Position numbers and translations under genes: made by a program
Notes under the pieces: generated by a model
Databases searched by the model: none
The model's input: the letters and a program-made list of their open reading frames with translations, nothing else
Told to the model about the DNA's origin: nothing
Part shown: in pieces, positions 52,210 through 53,117 of the stretch
How the letters are laid out: every line of letters starts with the position of its first letter
Numbering within the stretch: position 1 is the stretch's first letter
From: Nitrosomonas sp.
Lineage (GTDB): Bacteria > Pseudomonadota > Gammaproteobacteria > Burkholderiales > Nitrosomonadaceae
Length of the DNA stretch: 53,117 nucleotides
Assembly (NCBI RefSeq): GCF_019752095.1
Contig: NZ_JAIEMO010000005.1
Span: 1-53,117 of the forward strand
Reading direction: 5' to 3'

Positions 52210-53117
52210 TCAGCTTATTGGGAAATCCGTCGTTACATCCACTCCGATCAGTAGCACCGCCTCACCTTGCGTATAGGCATGAAAGTTGCCGTGAACACCG
52301 CCATCGATCCAGCCGCTGCTCAGTCCTACCACGCTGTCTCCGGTGTTGCCTTTAATTTTTAGCATATTCGTCTCTTCCGACAGATCGCTGACATCCTGCG
52401 CGGTCAAGGTCAGCTTGTTGTCGCCAACACCGTATAAAGCGATAGTCTCAATCCCGCGAATCTTATCGATGACGCTGGACAGATCCAGATTAAAATCGCT
52501 GCCGGCCAGTCCTAGCGTATCGATACCCGAACCGCCATCAACAAACTGGAAGTCATCACCCAATATGCGGATGTAATCGTTACCGTCGCCAGCATCGAAC
52601 GAATCCGCCCCGCCACGGCCGATCAAGCGATCGTTGCCAGCTTCACCCTTAAAGCTTTCCGCCACTTTGGTTCCAGTGAAATTATCGTCTCCAGGTGTAC
52701 CCTGGAAGTCCGCATCGCCAACGGTAAAATCGCTGCGGCCAAAGATTACGTAGCTGGAGCCGGAATCGATACCATTCGAATCAGCATAAGGAGCACTGAC
52801 CATCAAATCATCGAAACCATCGCCATTAACGTCCCCGGCGCTGCTGACCGACCGACCTGATCGATCATTTTCTGCTTCACCATCCAGACGAAAACCATTA
52901 TTGCTATCGAGGTCGGATAAATCCATCGTCGCATCAAAGCCGGATGCCTTGCCAAACACTACGTAGCTGGAACCGGAACCATAACCACTCAGATCAGCAC
53001 CAGAAGCACCGACAATCAAATCATCAAAGCCATCACCGTTGACGTCTCCCGCACTACTCACAGATCCGCCTGATCGATCATTTTCTGCTTCACCTTCCAG
53101 ACGAAATCCATTACTGC
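52210..53117 (-). CDS. FG-GAP repeat/RTX protein, C-terminal part (cut by window end)
   Basis: The frame is open through the right window edge, so only the last 302 codons are seen. The visible part has at least two FG-GAP units of about 60 residues: SSAGDVNGDGFDDLIVGASG and, one repeat later, SSAGDVNGDGFDDLMVSAPY. Each is followed by GSGSSYVVFG or DSGSSYVIFG. A hemolysin-type calcium-binding segment follows (GTPGDDNFTGTKVAESFKGE, GNDRLIGRGGADSFDAGDGN, DGGSGIDTLGL). This mix is typical of large integrin-alpha-like surface or type I-secreted adhesins. The C-terminal end is beta-rich and Ca-loop-free, as in type I secretion signals. Its true start lies outside; the GTG at 53061 is inside the repeats. 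Confidence 0.92.
   Translation of the reverse strand, partial: SNGFRLEGEAENDRSGGSVSSAGDVNGDGFDDLIVGASGADLSGYGSGSSYVVFGKASGFDATMDLSDLDSNNGFRLDGEAENDRSGRSVSSAGDVNGDGFDDLMVSAPYADSNGIDSGSSYVIFGRSDFTVGDADFQGTPGDDNFTGTKVAESFKGEAGNDRLIGRGGADSFDAGDGNDYIRILGDDFQFVDGGSGIDTLGLAGSDFNLDLSSVIDKIRGIETIALYGVGDNKLTLTAQDVSDLSEETNMLKIKGNTGDSVVGLSSGWIDGGVHGNFHAYTQGEAVLLIGVDVTTDFPIS

Noticed and set aside
51970..52254. 94-codon plus-strand frame between dapC and the FG-GAP gene
   Set aside because: No ATG or ribosome binding site, it overlaps a terminator and the end of the FG-GAP gene, and resembles nothing known.

Overview
The window reads as chromosomal DNA from a moderately AT-rich Gram-negative betaproteobacterium. 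Gene content (lipoproteins, OmpA/AsmA/BON envelope proteins, a CxxCH c-type cytochrome, dapC/dapD, thiS/thiG, a DUF2909 twin-transmembrane protein) and the look of the proteins fit a Nitrosomonas-like ammonia oxidiser. That placement is an inference from recognised families; no rRNA or ammonia-oxidation gene is present to prove it. No intact mobile element, prophage, CRISPR array or toxin-antitoxin module was seen. Only small eroded remnants were found: an RHS-type fragment near 6.3 kb and a possible transposase N-terminus near 42.7 kb.

Layout. 0-6.2 kb: tRNA-Gly(GCC) with a near-consensus promoter, dnaE, a U32 peptidase-family tRNA hydroxylation gene and a YheT-type hydrolase that overlaps it tail to tail. 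6.2-8.6 kb: an AT-rich patch with the RHS remnant, a metallo-beta-lactamase-fold hydrolase and an FtrA/GlxA-type AraC regulator. 8.6-13.7 kb: a translationally coupled ExeA-like ATPase and OmpA/MotB-like protein, an unrecognised lipoprotein and an SPFH protein. 13.7-19.8 kb: a flavoprotein disulfide reductase, gamma-glutamyltransferase, and a tyrosinase carrying two PPC domains preceded by a small partner gene. 20-24.6 kb: BON lipoprotein plus DUF1207 protein, a PRMT-like methyltransferase and a D,D-carboxypeptidase with a SPOR domain. 24.8-29.5 kb: a DevBCA-type exporter operon, then thiS-thiG-trmB.

29.6-31.9 kb: a LysR regulator divergent from pirin and DoxX genes. 32-38.5 kb: a BON protein, a small Pro/Asn/Ser-rich secreted protein, and a co-directional run of di-heme cytochrome, AsmA-like protein, BON lipoprotein and EgtB. 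39.2-42.6 kb: a DUF422/CruF-like membrane protein, then a compact operon lemA, two TPM-domain genes and a hydrogenase-maturation-type protease. 42.8-46.6 kb: a large secreted BNR/YCF48-like propeller protein, a long gene-poor stretch with stacked hairpins, and a small methyltransferase. 46.6-51.8 kb: HI0933-family flavoprotein, DUF2909 protein, miaA, BON lipoprotein, dapD and dapC. The right edge holds the C-terminal part of an FG-GAP/RTX protein cut by the window end.

Themes. Envelope biology dominates: four BON-domain proteins plus one BON-like N-terminus, AsmA, OmpA, SPOR, SPFH, LemA/TPM and DevBCA. Three clusters look least explained by textbook knowledge: the ExeA-like/OmpA-like pair, the small-protein/tyrosinase-PPC locus, and the LemA/TPM/TPM/maturation-protease operon.
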